From: CAYMLL01 sp964390645
Lineage (GTDB): Bacteria; Planctomycetota; UBA8108
Reading direction: 5' to 3'
Assembly (NCBI GenBank): GCA_964390645.1
Contig: CAYMLL010000350.1
Span: 1-7,052, forward strand
DNA length: 7,052 nucleotides
Position 1 is the first letter of the stretch. The number at the start of each line of letters is the position of its first letter. A model generated the notes under the pieces. It worked only from the letters and a program-made list of their open reading frames with translations. It was not told where the DNA came from and ran no database searches. This document shows, piece by piece, positions 1 to 6,139 of this stretch. A program made the position numbers and the translations under genes.

Positions 1-322
1 AGATTGCCGCGACACGAGCGTCGTGGGGGGTCGTGACGACCGGCGCGCGGCGACCGCGGGCCCCGACGCCGGAGAGCTCGACGTCGACCCGGGTCTCCTC
101 CAGGATGAAGCGATCGGTCTTCGGTGAGACGCGTCGCGCCTCGGTGCGTGGGGTCGATTCGAGCCGCTCGCGTTCCCCTTCCGGGATGCGCATCTGGCCC
201 TGGGTGACGGGCGCTCCGTCGAGGGTGACGAAGGCGGCGCGGGCGACGCCGCCGGGTGTGGCGAGCGCGCTGAAGGCGAGAAGAGCGGCGAGGCTTGCAG
301 ATAGACGGATGGTGGTCATCAT
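1..322 (-). CDS. Secreted protein of unknown function, N-terminal part (runs off the left edge)
   Basis: The minus strand is open from an ATG at 322 to the window edge, giving 107 codons with no stop. The product begins MMTTIRLSASLAALLAF, a basic start followed by an Ala/Leu-rich hydrophobic stretch (residues 5-21). It reaches GGVARA then AFVTLDG, so signal peptidase I cleavage after Ala29 (A-R-A) is likely and export across the inner membrane is inferred. The mature part (about residues 30-107) is charged and Arg/Glu-rich, without cysteines, repeats or a fold I recognise. The first ATG is chosen because a Shine-Dalgarno sequence lies 5 nt upstream; the second ATG at 319, 8 nt away, is equally possible. 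It is divergent from the large modular protein at 655, so the two may share regulatory DNA. I do not recognise the family and assign no function. It is surely coding at its 5' end, but its full length is unknown. Confidence 0.66.
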   Translation of the reverse strand, partial: MMTTIRLSASLAALLAFSALATPGGVARAAFVTLDGAPVTQGQMRIPEGERERLESTPRTEARRVSPKTDRFILEETRVDVELSGVGARGRRAPVVTTPHDARVAAI

Positions 323-326
323 TCGG

Positions 327-334
327 ACTCCTTT
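327..334 (-). promoter_or_regulatory. Ribosome binding site of the left-edge secreted protein
   Basis: On the minus strand this reads AAAGGAGT, a near-perfect Shine-Dalgarno sequence. Its GGAG core ends 5 nt before the ATG at 322 and 8 nt before the ATG at 319. It supports the start of a gene that is otherwise only an open frame running off the window. A run of eight C residues in the transcript (337-344) lies just upstream of it. Confidence 0.72.
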
Positions 335-496
335 CAGGGGGGGGTTCGCAGGGCGGCTCGGCCGGCTTGCCGTCTGACCGCCACGAACCAGAGCAAGCGT
401 CCGGCCAAGCCTGCAAATTAGCTGTAAGTATTGTGGAAAATGTACTTTATGGAGATTCATGGGGGGGCGTCGGGGAGTGGCGGAAGTGCGGGTGAT

Positions 497-527
497 CACG
501 CGGTGTCCGTCTCGCAGGCACCGCGTG
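497..527. repeat. Perfect 9-bp inverted repeat (possible operator or hairpin)
   Basis: CACGCGGTG at 497-505 is the exact reverse complement of CACCGCGTG at 519-527, with a 13-nt spacer. No T run follows on either strand, so it does not look like an intrinsic terminator. It lies about 30 bp upstream of the candidate -35 box at 555 and about 175 bp upstream of the leftward gene. That position suits an operator for a dimeric regulator, but this is inference from symmetry and position only. Confidence 0.45.
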
Positions 528-554
528 TACATGCCGTTCGACGACTGTCGGATC

Positions 555-583
555 TTGTCAACCGTGACCGCTGCGGTTAGAGA
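555..583 (+). promoter_or_regulatory. Candidate sigma70-like promoter for the modular protein gene
   Basis: TTGTCA (555-560) matches five of six bases of the -35 consensus. After a 17-nt spacer comes TAGAGA (578-583), which matches only three of six bases of the -10 consensus. Transcription would begin near 590, giving a leader of about 65 nt before the ATG at 655. Spacing and position are good but the -10 box is poor, so the call is tentative. Confidence 0.33.
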
Positions 584-654
584 GTCGGGGTTGTGCTGAC
601 TAAGATGGCCCCTTGTCGCGTGCGTCGTCCCGTTCCCACGACTGAGAGCCTCGC

Positions 655-3600
655 ATGAAGAGAAAGATCCTCGTCGGTCTGTTCGCCGCCCTTTCCATCC
701 TCGGGCTCTTTGTCTGGCTTCTTCTGCGGGAAGGTGATTCGGAGCCGACGGGCACGGCTTCGAGCGTGGCGACCGTCGCCGGCGTCGACGATGCGGACGA
801 GGTGCCGTCGGGTAGCGGTGAGGCCGAGGCGAAGAGCGCCGTGGTGAAGGAAGCCGACCCCGAGGGCGTCGACGACGAGGATGCCGCGGAGTCACCACCG
901 CTGGTTCGGGGGCTGGTCCTCGGCGAGGGTGTCGGGGTGCCGGGCGCGGAGCTGCAGTTCTTCGCCGTCGACGACGCCGAGCGCATGCTGCTGGGCCTCG
1001 AGGATCTGGTCCCGCAAGGCGGCGAGATGCCGGACATCCCGCTGGTGATCGGTCGCCTGCGATCAGCTCTCGAGAAGTTCCGGCGCATCGGCGTGCCGGC
1101 GACCACGGACGAGAAGGGCGAGTTCGAGCTGCGTGACGTCGACCCTGGCGGCTACTTCGTGCTCACCGTCGCGAAGGGATGGATTTTCCACTTCGGCGAG
1201 GTCGTCAGCGTACGGCTCGGCGAGACCCAGGAGCTCACCGTCGAGCTGGATCGCGGCTCGGTGATCAGCGGCACGGTCCTCTCACTGTCCGGCGTGCCGG
1301 TAGGAGGCGCCACCGTCGTCGCAGAGTACCGGCCGCCTGGAATGCCGGGTGTCGGCAAGCTGGTGCGTCGTGGTCTGAAGCTGATCAACGGCGAGTTCCT
1401 CAAGGGGCCCTTCGAGGTCGAGACGGACGCCGGCGGTGCCTTCACGCTCGACTCTCTGCCGTCGGGCGTCTACGACCTCGCCGCGAGCGTTCCGAACGGT
1501 GTCGAGAGCCGGCTCGAGCTCGTCCACACCGGGACCGCCGGTGCGGTCGTCGTCCTCGGTCGCGGGGCGACACTGCACGGGTTCTTCGTCGATGGCGACG
1601 AGGCGCCCATCGGCGGCGTCGAGGTGAAGCTCGAGCACATGGACGACCGCATCCAGCTGCCACCGATCGCGGTGGCCTTCAGTGACGTCGCCAACACGGT
1701 CAATCGCTATCTCGGCGAGCCGCCCCGTCTTGCGGTGTCGACGGCCGACGGCTCCTTCTTCTTTTCCGGGCTCGGAGCGGGGAAGTACCAGCTGACGGTC
1801 CAGCAGCGCGGTTTTCTGCGCTTCGTGCGCCACGTCGAGGTGGCGTGGGGACAGACGAGCGTCATCGGCGCGCTGACGCTCGACCGCGGCCAGACGATCC
1901 GCGGCGTGGTCGTCGCCGAGGACGGTTCGCCGGTCGAGAACGCGTCGGTGCTCGGCATGCCGATGAAGATGAACTTCCTCAACGGCGGGATCGTCGCGAA
2001 CGACTTCGCGACCGGACGGCTGCAGGTGCGCAGTGGCCCGGACGGTGCCTTCGTTCTCGGCGGGCTCCGTCGAACGAAGTACCGCGTCGTCGCGACTCGC
2101 AGCGGATTCTCGTCGGCGGGCGAGAAGGACGTCACCGGGAAGTCCGAGCCGCTGCAGCTCGTGCTGCGGCCGGGACGGACGATCCGTGGACGGGTGATCC
2201 TCGCGGGCACCGAGGACGGCGTGCCGGAGCTCCGTGTCCGCTGCCGGCGGTCCCGGGCCACGACCGACGAGCAGGGAGAGTTCGTGCTCGAGGGCGTGAC
2301 GCTGTCGGACGGTGACGAGTCGAACCCCTTCGGTGGTGGCGAGTCGCGTCGTCGCGGTCGCGGTCGCGGTCGCGGTCGCGGTCGTGGCCGTGAGGCCGAG
2401 GAGCCCGGGGGGGTGGAGGCCGAGCGGGATCGGGCCGCGGAGGAGGAGAGCGAGACCGCGTTTCGTGTGCGCGCCGGGGGCAAGGGCTACCTGCGCGCAG
2501 AGGTGACGCTCGATTTCGAGAAGATCCCGGACGAGGTCGTCCTCGAGGTCCTCAAGGCGCCGTCGATTCAGGGTGTGGCGTACGATCCCGAGGGCAACCC
2601 GGTGCCGGGCGCACTCGTGCGTCTGACGCCGGCGTTTCCTCCCGAGTTCGAGCGGCTCGGCTTCTTCGACACGGCGATGATTTTTCTCGGCGTCACGGTC
2701 AGTGACCGTGAGGGCAAGTTCAGCTTCGAGAACTTCCAGGCCGGCGATGGCGGTCGACTGCGTGTCGTCGCGGACCACCTGCTCTACGCGCGGGGGCAGT
2801 CCGAGAACTTCTCTTACGGTGAGGCGTTCGACTCCGGGAGCGGGATCGAGGTGCGCCTCGTCGATGGCGGCACGGTGCGGGGAGTCGTCACTGACGGCAG
2901 CAAGCCGATCAGCGGCGCCACGATTCGGCTGCGGCACGACCGCGAGGTGTCCCGGCAGGAGACGATGTTCTCGAGCATCATGGGCTTGCCGAAGGGGGGT
3001 GACACGGCCCACACGAACTCCGAGGGTGCGTTCGTCTATCGACAGGTGATTCCGGGGGAGTACGTTATCAGCGCGGAGGTCGAGGGCTTCACCGAGTCGA
3101 GCGAGGAGAAGCTCGTCCTCGAGGCCGGCGACGAGCGTGAGCTGCGCTTCGAGATGGACCCCGGAGGCGTGGTCCTCGGTGAGGTCACCGACGCGTCCGG
3201 CGCCAAGATCGCCGGAGCCAAGGTCCGGATCATCCGTGAGTCGAGCTCCTCGCGCGAGATGGTCCAGGCGCAGAAGTACCTCGGCGGCTCCTACAAGTCG
3301 TCCGTGAGCGACGAGGACGGCTCCTTCCAGATCGTCGGTGTTCCCGGGGGCACCTACTCCGTCCTCGCGACCCTCAAGGGCTACCGTCGGGCCGAGCTGG
3401 AGGGGATCGAGCCGAGTGAAGAGCCGGTGAGGATGGTCCTCGTGCGCTCCGCGGCGATACGCGGTGCGGTGGCGGACGGGGCGACCGGCGAGCCGGTGAG
3501 GACCTTCAAGGTCGATGTCCGGCGCCAGGAGGAGGGCGAGGACGAGGACTCGCCGTGGCGAAGAAACCGCCAGTACGAGGATCCCGAAGGCGTCTTCGAG

Positions 3601-4401
3601 CGTGGCGACCTCCAGCCGGGCGTCTACAAGATCGCGGTCAGCTCCCGGGGCTTCGTCCCGGCCTCGATGTCGGTCGAGCTCTTCGAGGGCGAGATCGTCG
3701 AGCCCCGGTTCGCGCTGGAGCGATCCGGGAGGGCCGTGGGTCGAGTCGTCGACGGCTCGACCGGGCAGCCGCTGTCGGGCGCGCGTGTGCGTCTCGTTGC
3801 GGACACCGCCGAGGTCGTCGAGGAGGCTCCCGCGAAGAAGGGCGTGCCACGAGTCGGCGACGATGTGGCGAAAGCGCCGGAGAAGTCCGAAGAGCAGCTG
3901 CAGGCGGAAGATTACAGCGCGCTCCGTGGTCACTTCGTCTCGTCGCGCCTCGGCGACTCCGTCGAGAGCGACGGGGATGGTGTCTTCGAGATCGACACCA
4001 TGCCGCCGGGGCCGCAGGTGGTCATCGTCAGCCATCCGAACTACGTGCAGGCGCTCCAGCGGCGTGTCGAGGTCGGCTTCGGCGAGGCGATCGAGCTCGA
4101 CTTCGCGCTTCGAAGCGGGCTGCACATCGCCGGTCGGGTCGTCGATGGTCAGGGAGGACCGCTCAGCGGGAGTCGAGTCTTCGTGCGCGGAGTCTCGGCC
4201 GGCAACTCCCGGGTGCAAAAGACGGTCAGGACGGATCGCAACGGCAACTTCCGCATCGAGGGGCTCGAGAAGGGGACCTACCGCGTCATGCCGCTGCGCG
4301 AGCGCGGACGGAGCGGATCGCGAGGCCTCGGGGCCCGGCAGCTCGAGCTCGATTCTAGCCGTGGCGACCTCGAGCTCGTATTGCCGGATGCGGCGCAGTA
4401 G
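655..4401 (+). CDS. Membrane-anchored protein with 11 tandem carboxypeptidase-regulatory-like modules
   Basis: The 1248-residue product starts MKRK, then a single hydrophobic segment (about residues 5-24) acts as a signal anchor. An acidic Ala/Glu/Asp/Ser linker covers about 25-82. The rest is 11 copies of a transthyretin/carboxypeptidase-D-regulatory-like beta-sandwich. The copies start near residues 83, 202, 305, 413, 508, 636, 739, 838, 933, 1025 and 1155 and are 92-130 residues long. Each has an opening strand like IRGVVxDxxGxPVxGAxVxL, a TDxxGxF turn, a G(L/V)xPGxYxLxV hairpin and a closing hydrophobic strand. No protease, transpeptidase or enzyme motif is visible. Such modules usually serve as structural or adhesive beta-sandwich stalks, so a periplasmic or surface role is inferred. 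Module 5 carries an Arg-Gly tract (567-579) and module 10 a Lys/Glu/Ala-rich insertion (about 1048-1085). The Shine-Dalgarno sequence is weak (GAGAG, 6 nt upstream); the start rests on the anchor sequence. The precise function is unknown. Confidence 0.93.
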   Translation: MKRKILVGLFAALSILGLFVWLLLREGDSEPTGTASSVATVAGVDDADEVPSGSGEAEAKSAVVKEADPEGVDDEDAAESPPLVRGLVLGEGVGVPGAELQFFAVDDAERMLLGLEDLVPQGGEMPDIPLVIGRLRSALEKFRRIGVPATTDEKGEFELRDVDPGGYFVLTVAKGWIFHFGEVVSVRLGETQELTVELDRGSVISGTVLSLSGVPVGGATVVAEYRPPGMPGVGKLVRRGLKLINGEFLKGPFEVETDAGGAFTLDSLPSGVYDLAASVPNGVESRLELVHTGTAGAVVVLGRGATLHGFFVDGDEAPIGGVEVKLEHMDDRIQLPPIAVAFSDVANTVNRYLGEPPRLAVSTADGSFFFSGLGAGKYQLTVQQRGFLRFVRHVEVAWGQTSVIGALTLDRGQTIRGVVVAEDGSPVENASVLGMPMKMNFLNGGIVANDFATGRLQVRSGPDGAFVLGGLRRTKYRVVATRSGFSSAGEKDVTGKSEPLQLVLRPGRTIRGRVILAGTEDGVPELRVRCRRSRATTDEQGEFVLEGVTLSDGDESNPFGGGESRRRGRGRGRGRGRGREAEEPGGVEAERDRAAEEESETAFRVRAGGKGYLRAEVTLDFEKIPDEVVLEVLKAPSIQGVAYDPEGNPVPGALVRLTPAFPPEFERLGFFDTAMIFLGVTVSDREGKFSFENFQAGDGGRLRVVADHLLYARGQSENFSYGEAFDSGSGIEVRLVDGGTVRGVVTDGSKPISGATIRLRHDREVSRQETMFSSIMGLPKGGDTAHTNSEGAFVYRQVIPGEYVISAEVEGFTESSEEKLVLEAGDERELRFEMDPGGVVLGEVTDASGAKIAGAKVRIIRESSSSREMVQAQKYLGGSYKSSVSDEDGSFQIVGVPGGTYSVLATLKGYRRAELEGIEPSEEPVRMVLVRSAAIRGAVADGATGEPVRTFKVDVRRQEEGEDEDSPWRRNRQYEDPEGVFERGDLQPGVYKIAVSSRGFVPASMSVELFEGEIVEPRFALERSGRAVGRVVDGSTGQPLSGARVRLVADTAEVVEEAPAKKGVPRVGDDVAKAPEKSEEQLQAEDYSALRGHFVSSRLGDSVESDGDGVFEIDTMPPGPQVVIVSHPNYVQALQRRVEVGFGEAIELDFALRSGLHIAGRVVDGQGGPLSGSRVFVRGVSAGNSRVQKTVRTDRNGNFRIEGLEKGTYRVMPLRERGRSGSRGLGARQLELDSSRGDLELVLPDAAQ
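2353..2382 (+). repeat. In-frame CGCGGT hexanucleotide tandem repeat (Arg-Gly tract)
   Basis: Five perfect copies of CGCGGT lie in frame within the modular protein, followed by diverged copies up to 2391. They encode alternating Arg and Gly from residue 567 to 579. The unit is two codons, so gain or loss of copies would change the tract length without shifting frame. The tract sits in module 5 between its TDEQGEF turn and its FRVRAGGKGY hairpin. It is flanked by Gly-rich (about 557-562) and Glu/Ala-rich (about 580-600) sequence that other modules lack. Confidence 0.85.
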
Positions 4402-4480
4402 CTGAGCGACCCGCGGTCGGGCTTTCCTCGCCGGGGCAGGCCGAGTCGATCCGACCCGTCGTCGAGTTTCCAGGTCGCCG

Positions 4481-5527
4481 ATGAAGACATCTCTGAGCGC
4501 TCCGACTCGGGACCCGACGCCGATCTTCGAGCACTTTCGCGGCAGCCAGTCGACGGAGCTGCTGACCGCCGCCGTCGCGCACTTCGGTCTGTTCGAGCGT
4601 CTCGCGGACGGCGCCGTCGAACGCGACGCCTTGCGGGGTGGGCTCGGGCTTGCGGAGCGGCCCTTCGTGGTCCTGACGACGGCGCTCGCGGCGATGGGGC
4701 TGCTCGTCCAGCGAGGCGGCAAGCTGGACCTCACGGAGCTGTCGCGCGAGCATCTGCTGCCCGGCGGCGAGTTTTTCGTCGGGGATTACATCCGGCTTGC
4801 GGGGGAGAGTCCGTCGGTCGTCGAGATGGTCGAGCGTCTGCGAACCAACCGCCCGGCCGGAAGCGAGCCCGAGGAGGGCGGCGCCGCGTACATCTACCGC
4901 GACGACATCGAGTCGGCGATGGAAGAGGAGGCTTCCGCTCGCTTCCTGACGCTCGCGCTCGCGGGGCGGGCCCGCAACTGCGCGCCGCTGCTCGCCGAAC
5001 GCTTGCCGCTCGCTGACCGGCGGCTGCTGCTCGACGTGGGCGGCGGCAGCGGCATCTATTCGATCGCGCTGCTGCAGAGGAACCCGGGCCTGCGCGCGAT
5101 CGTGTGGGAGAGACCGGAGGTGCTGAAGGTCGCCGTGGAGAAGGCTGCCGAGTACGGCGTGGCGGAGCGCCTCGAGTGCCGTGAGGGCGACATGTTCGCC
5201 GATCCGGTTCCCGCCGGGGTCGACACCGTGCTGCTCTCGAACGTCCTGCACGACTGGGACGTGCCGCAGTGTCGGGAACTCGTCGGACGCTGCGCCGCCG
5301 CACTGCCGCCGGGCGGCAAGCTCCTCGTTCACGACGTCTACCTGACCGACGCGCTCGACGGGCCGCTGGCGGTGGCGCTCTACTCGGCGTCGCTCTTCCG
5401 GCTGACTCTGGGACGTGCCTACAGCGCCGCTGAACACCGCTCGTGGATGCGCGAGGCGGGGCTCGTGCCCGGCGACATCGTCGACACGCTCATTCACTGC
5501 GGCGTGCTGACCTCGACGAAGCGCTGA
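4481..5527 (+). CDS. SAM-dependent O-methyltransferase, two-domain COMT/CrtF-like family
   Basis: At 348 residues this has the usual length and layout of the family: an N-terminal winged-helix dimerisation domain (about 25-100, around TELLTAAVAHFGLFERL and LTTALAAMGLLVQRGGKLDL) and a C-terminal Rossmann SAM domain (about 170-335). Motif I is DVGGGSG (185-191). Glu210 in WERPEV is placed to bind the SAM ribose, and GDMF (236-239) supplies the next cofactor-binding Asp. NVLHDWD (254-260) carries His257, the general base in characterised relatives. HDVYLTD (from 284), DGPL and GRAYSAAE further on match the bacterial branch. It should transfer a methyl group from SAM to a hydroxyl of a small molecule, but the substrate cannot be read from sequence and no biosynthetic partner gene is present. 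It starts 79 nt after the modular protein with only a weak AGG upstream. No promoter is visible, so co-transcription with the upstream gene is possible. A short GC-rich stem near 4410-4421 is too weak to call a terminator. Confidence 0.92.
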   Translation: MKTSLSAPTRDPTPIFEHFRGSQSTELLTAAVAHFGLFERLADGAVERDALRGGLGLAERPFVVLTTALAAMGLLVQRGGKLDLTELSREHLLPGGEFFVGDYIRLAGESPSVVEMVERLRTNRPAGSEPEEGGAAYIYRDDIESAMEEEASARFLTLALAGRARNCAPLLAERLPLADRRLLLDVGGGSGIYSIALLQRNPGLRAIVWERPEVLKVAVEKAAEYGVAERLECREGDMFADPVPAGVDTVLLSNVLHDWDVPQCRELVGRCAAALPPGGKLLVHDVYLTDALDGPLAVALYSASLFRLTLGRAYSAAEHRSWMREAGLVPGDIVDTLIHCGVLTSTKR

Positions 5528-5635
5528 GGACGGGTGTCGGGGAGCTTCTGGAATCGCCGGGCTCCGCCGTGAGATCGAAGGTCCCTCGGCGAGGCAGGAT
5601 CAGGAGGTGTCGGGCCGGTCAGGCGGAGTCGTGGA

Positions 5636-5753
5636 TGTCCGGAGGCCGCCTGTCCGAGGGGCGCCTGTCCGAGGGGCGCCTGTCCGGGGAGCGCCTGTCC
5701 GGGGAGCGCTTGTCCGGGGAGCACCTGTCCGGGGAGCACCTGTCCGGGAGGCC
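5636..5753. repeat. 15-bp tandem repeat array in the convergent intergenic zone
   Basis: Seven full 15-bp units occupy 5641-5745, each ending in TGTCC, with partial units on both sides. Units vary: two adjacent copies read GAGGGGCGCCTGTCC, one reads GGGGAGCGCCTGTCC, one has a C-to-T change, and two adjacent copies read GGGGAGCACCTGTCC. Identical neighbours point to recent local duplication. The array ends 3 bp from the stop codon of rpmG and about 110 bp after the methyltransferase stop. On the plus strand it gives seven G runs of 3-4 nt at roughly 13-15-nt intervals. The period is a multiple of three, so every frame stays open through it, and long apparent ORFs here are uninformative. Confidence 0.92.
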
Positions 5754-5756
5754 CCG

Positions 5757-5918
5757 CTACTTGCGCTTCTCGTTGTGCCAGGTGTGTTTGCGGAGCTTGG
5801 GGCAGAATTTCTTGACTCGCAGCTTGATGCCGCGGCGGCGCTTGACGAGGTAATTGCGTTGACCGCTCTCCTCACAGACGAGCCACACCTGCTCGACGCG
5901 CTCTTTCTTCTTGGCCAT
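5757..5918 (-). CDS. rpmG: 50S ribosomal protein bL33
   Basis: This minus-strand gene encodes 53 residues. It begins MAKKKERVEQVWLVCEE, continues through SGQRNYLVKRRR, and has the KFCPKLRKHTWHNEKRK tail diagnostic of bL33. The protein binds 23S rRNA near the E site of the large ribosomal subunit. Length and Lys/Arg content are normal for the family. In zinc-binding bL33 proteins the metal is held by two CxxC pairs. Here the first pair is reduced to Cys15 (CEES) and the second to Cys39 (CPKL), so zinc binding is unlikely: an intermediate between the C+ and C- forms. The start is secured by an AGGAG 8 nt upstream and a sigma70-like promoter at 5954-5982. It is transcribed in the same direction as leuS but from its own promoter, and is convergent with the methyltransferase. 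Confidence 0.95.
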   Translation of the reverse strand: MAKKKERVEQVWLVCEESGQRNYLVKRRRGIKLRVKKFCPKLRKHTWHNEKRK

Positions 5919-5926
5919 GAAGGGGA

Positions 5927-5931
5927 CTCCT
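5927..5931 (-). promoter_or_regulatory. Ribosome binding site of rpmG
   Basis: AGGAG on the minus strand, with 8 nt between its end and the rpmG ATG at 5918. This ideal spacing fixes the start of this very short gene. Confidence 0.8.
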
Positions 5932-5953
5932 GCTTTGCGGACGAAGGGGAAAC

Positions 5954-5982
5954 AGAATACCGATCCCGCGGTGGCTTTTCAA
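5954..5982 (-). promoter_or_regulatory. Sigma70-like promoter of rpmG
   Basis: On the minus strand TTGAAA (5982-5977) matches five of six -35 consensus bases. It is followed after exactly 17 nt by TATTCT (5959-5954), which matches four of six -10 bases, including the first two and the last. Transcription would begin near 5947, giving a leader of about 29 nt that contains the AGGAG site. The combination of box quality, spacing and position is the best promoter signal in the window. It implies rpmG is expressed independently of leuS. Confidence 0.7.
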
Positions 5983-6017
5983 TGGCTCGTCGGACAGATT
6001 CGCCAGCGGCCCGCGCC

Positions 6018-6055
6018 GGCCCGCCGGGCGAGGACGAACCGGTCGACGGCGGCCC
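6018..6055. repeat. Imperfect GC-rich inverted repeat between leuS and rpmG
   Basis: GGCCCGCCG (6018-6026) and CGGCGGCCC (6047-6055) pair at eight of nine positions around a 20-nt loop. The stem is about 85 nt downstream of the leuS stop and upstream of the rpmG promoter, so it could mark the end of the leuS transcript. No T run follows it in the leuS direction and the surrounding DNA is extremely GC-rich, where such pairing arises easily. The rest of the 5983-6139 spacer shows no gene, tRNA or other signal. Confidence 0.25.
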
Positions 6056-6139
6056 GGAGGGGCTTCCCGGGGCCGTGTCGGGGGCCACTCGGGCGTCGCC
6101 GGGGCCGCTCGGTGATCCGGGTTTTCGCGGTTCAGGGGG

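Larger units (their letters stand above)
323..654. other. Divergent intergenic region with an AT-rich island
   Basis: This 332-bp gap separates two divergently transcribed genes and should hold both their promoters. Positions 411-460 are about 32% G+C in a window of roughly two thirds G+C, which marks the likely melting and promoter zone for the leftward gene. No convincing -35/-10 pair with normal spacing could be fixed there on either strand. The region also contains G runs at 337-344 (8 nt) and 461-467 (7 nt), an inverted repeat at 497-527 and a rightward promoter candidate at 555-583. Open frames over its left part lack a credible start signal and are judged non-coding. Confidence 0.6.

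Noticed and set aside
33..377. A 114-codon plus-strand frame at the left edge
   Set aside because: The opposite strand has a signal peptide and an ideal Shine-Dalgarno sequence at this place; the plus-strand product is Arg/Ser-rich shadow sequence.
411..460. A specific promoter with assigned -35 and -10 boxes in the AT-rich island
   Set aside because: Several hexamers such as TATTGT and TACTTT resemble -10 boxes, but none has a matching -35 box at 16-18 nt on either strand, so only the base-composition feature is reported.
4410..4427. Intrinsic terminator after the modular protein gene
   Set aside because: The stem CCCG/CGGG is only 4 bp and is followed by a short broken T run (CTTTCC), too weak to call.
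1282..4734. A 1150-codon open frame on the minus strand opposite the modular protein
   Set aside because: It is a shadow of a high-GC gene: stops are rare in the complementary frame when third positions are G/C. Its translation is low-complexity Arg/Asp/His/Leu-rich with no domain pattern, whereas the plus strand encodes 11 recognisable modules.
4355..5497. A 380-codon minus-strand frame opposite the methyltransferase
   Set aside because: The plus strand has intact SAM-binding and catalytic motifs; the antisense product has no motif and Arg/Glu-biased composition typical of GC-rich shadows.
5636..5753. CRISPR array
   Set aside because: The units are contiguous 15-bp copies without unique spacers, far shorter than CRISPR repeats, and no cas gene is present.
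5919..6139. tRNA or other translation-related RNA gene between leuS and rpmG, as is common near rpmG
   Set aside because: No T-loop, anticodon arm or acceptor pairing was found on the minus strand; only a promoter and GC-rich spacer are visible.
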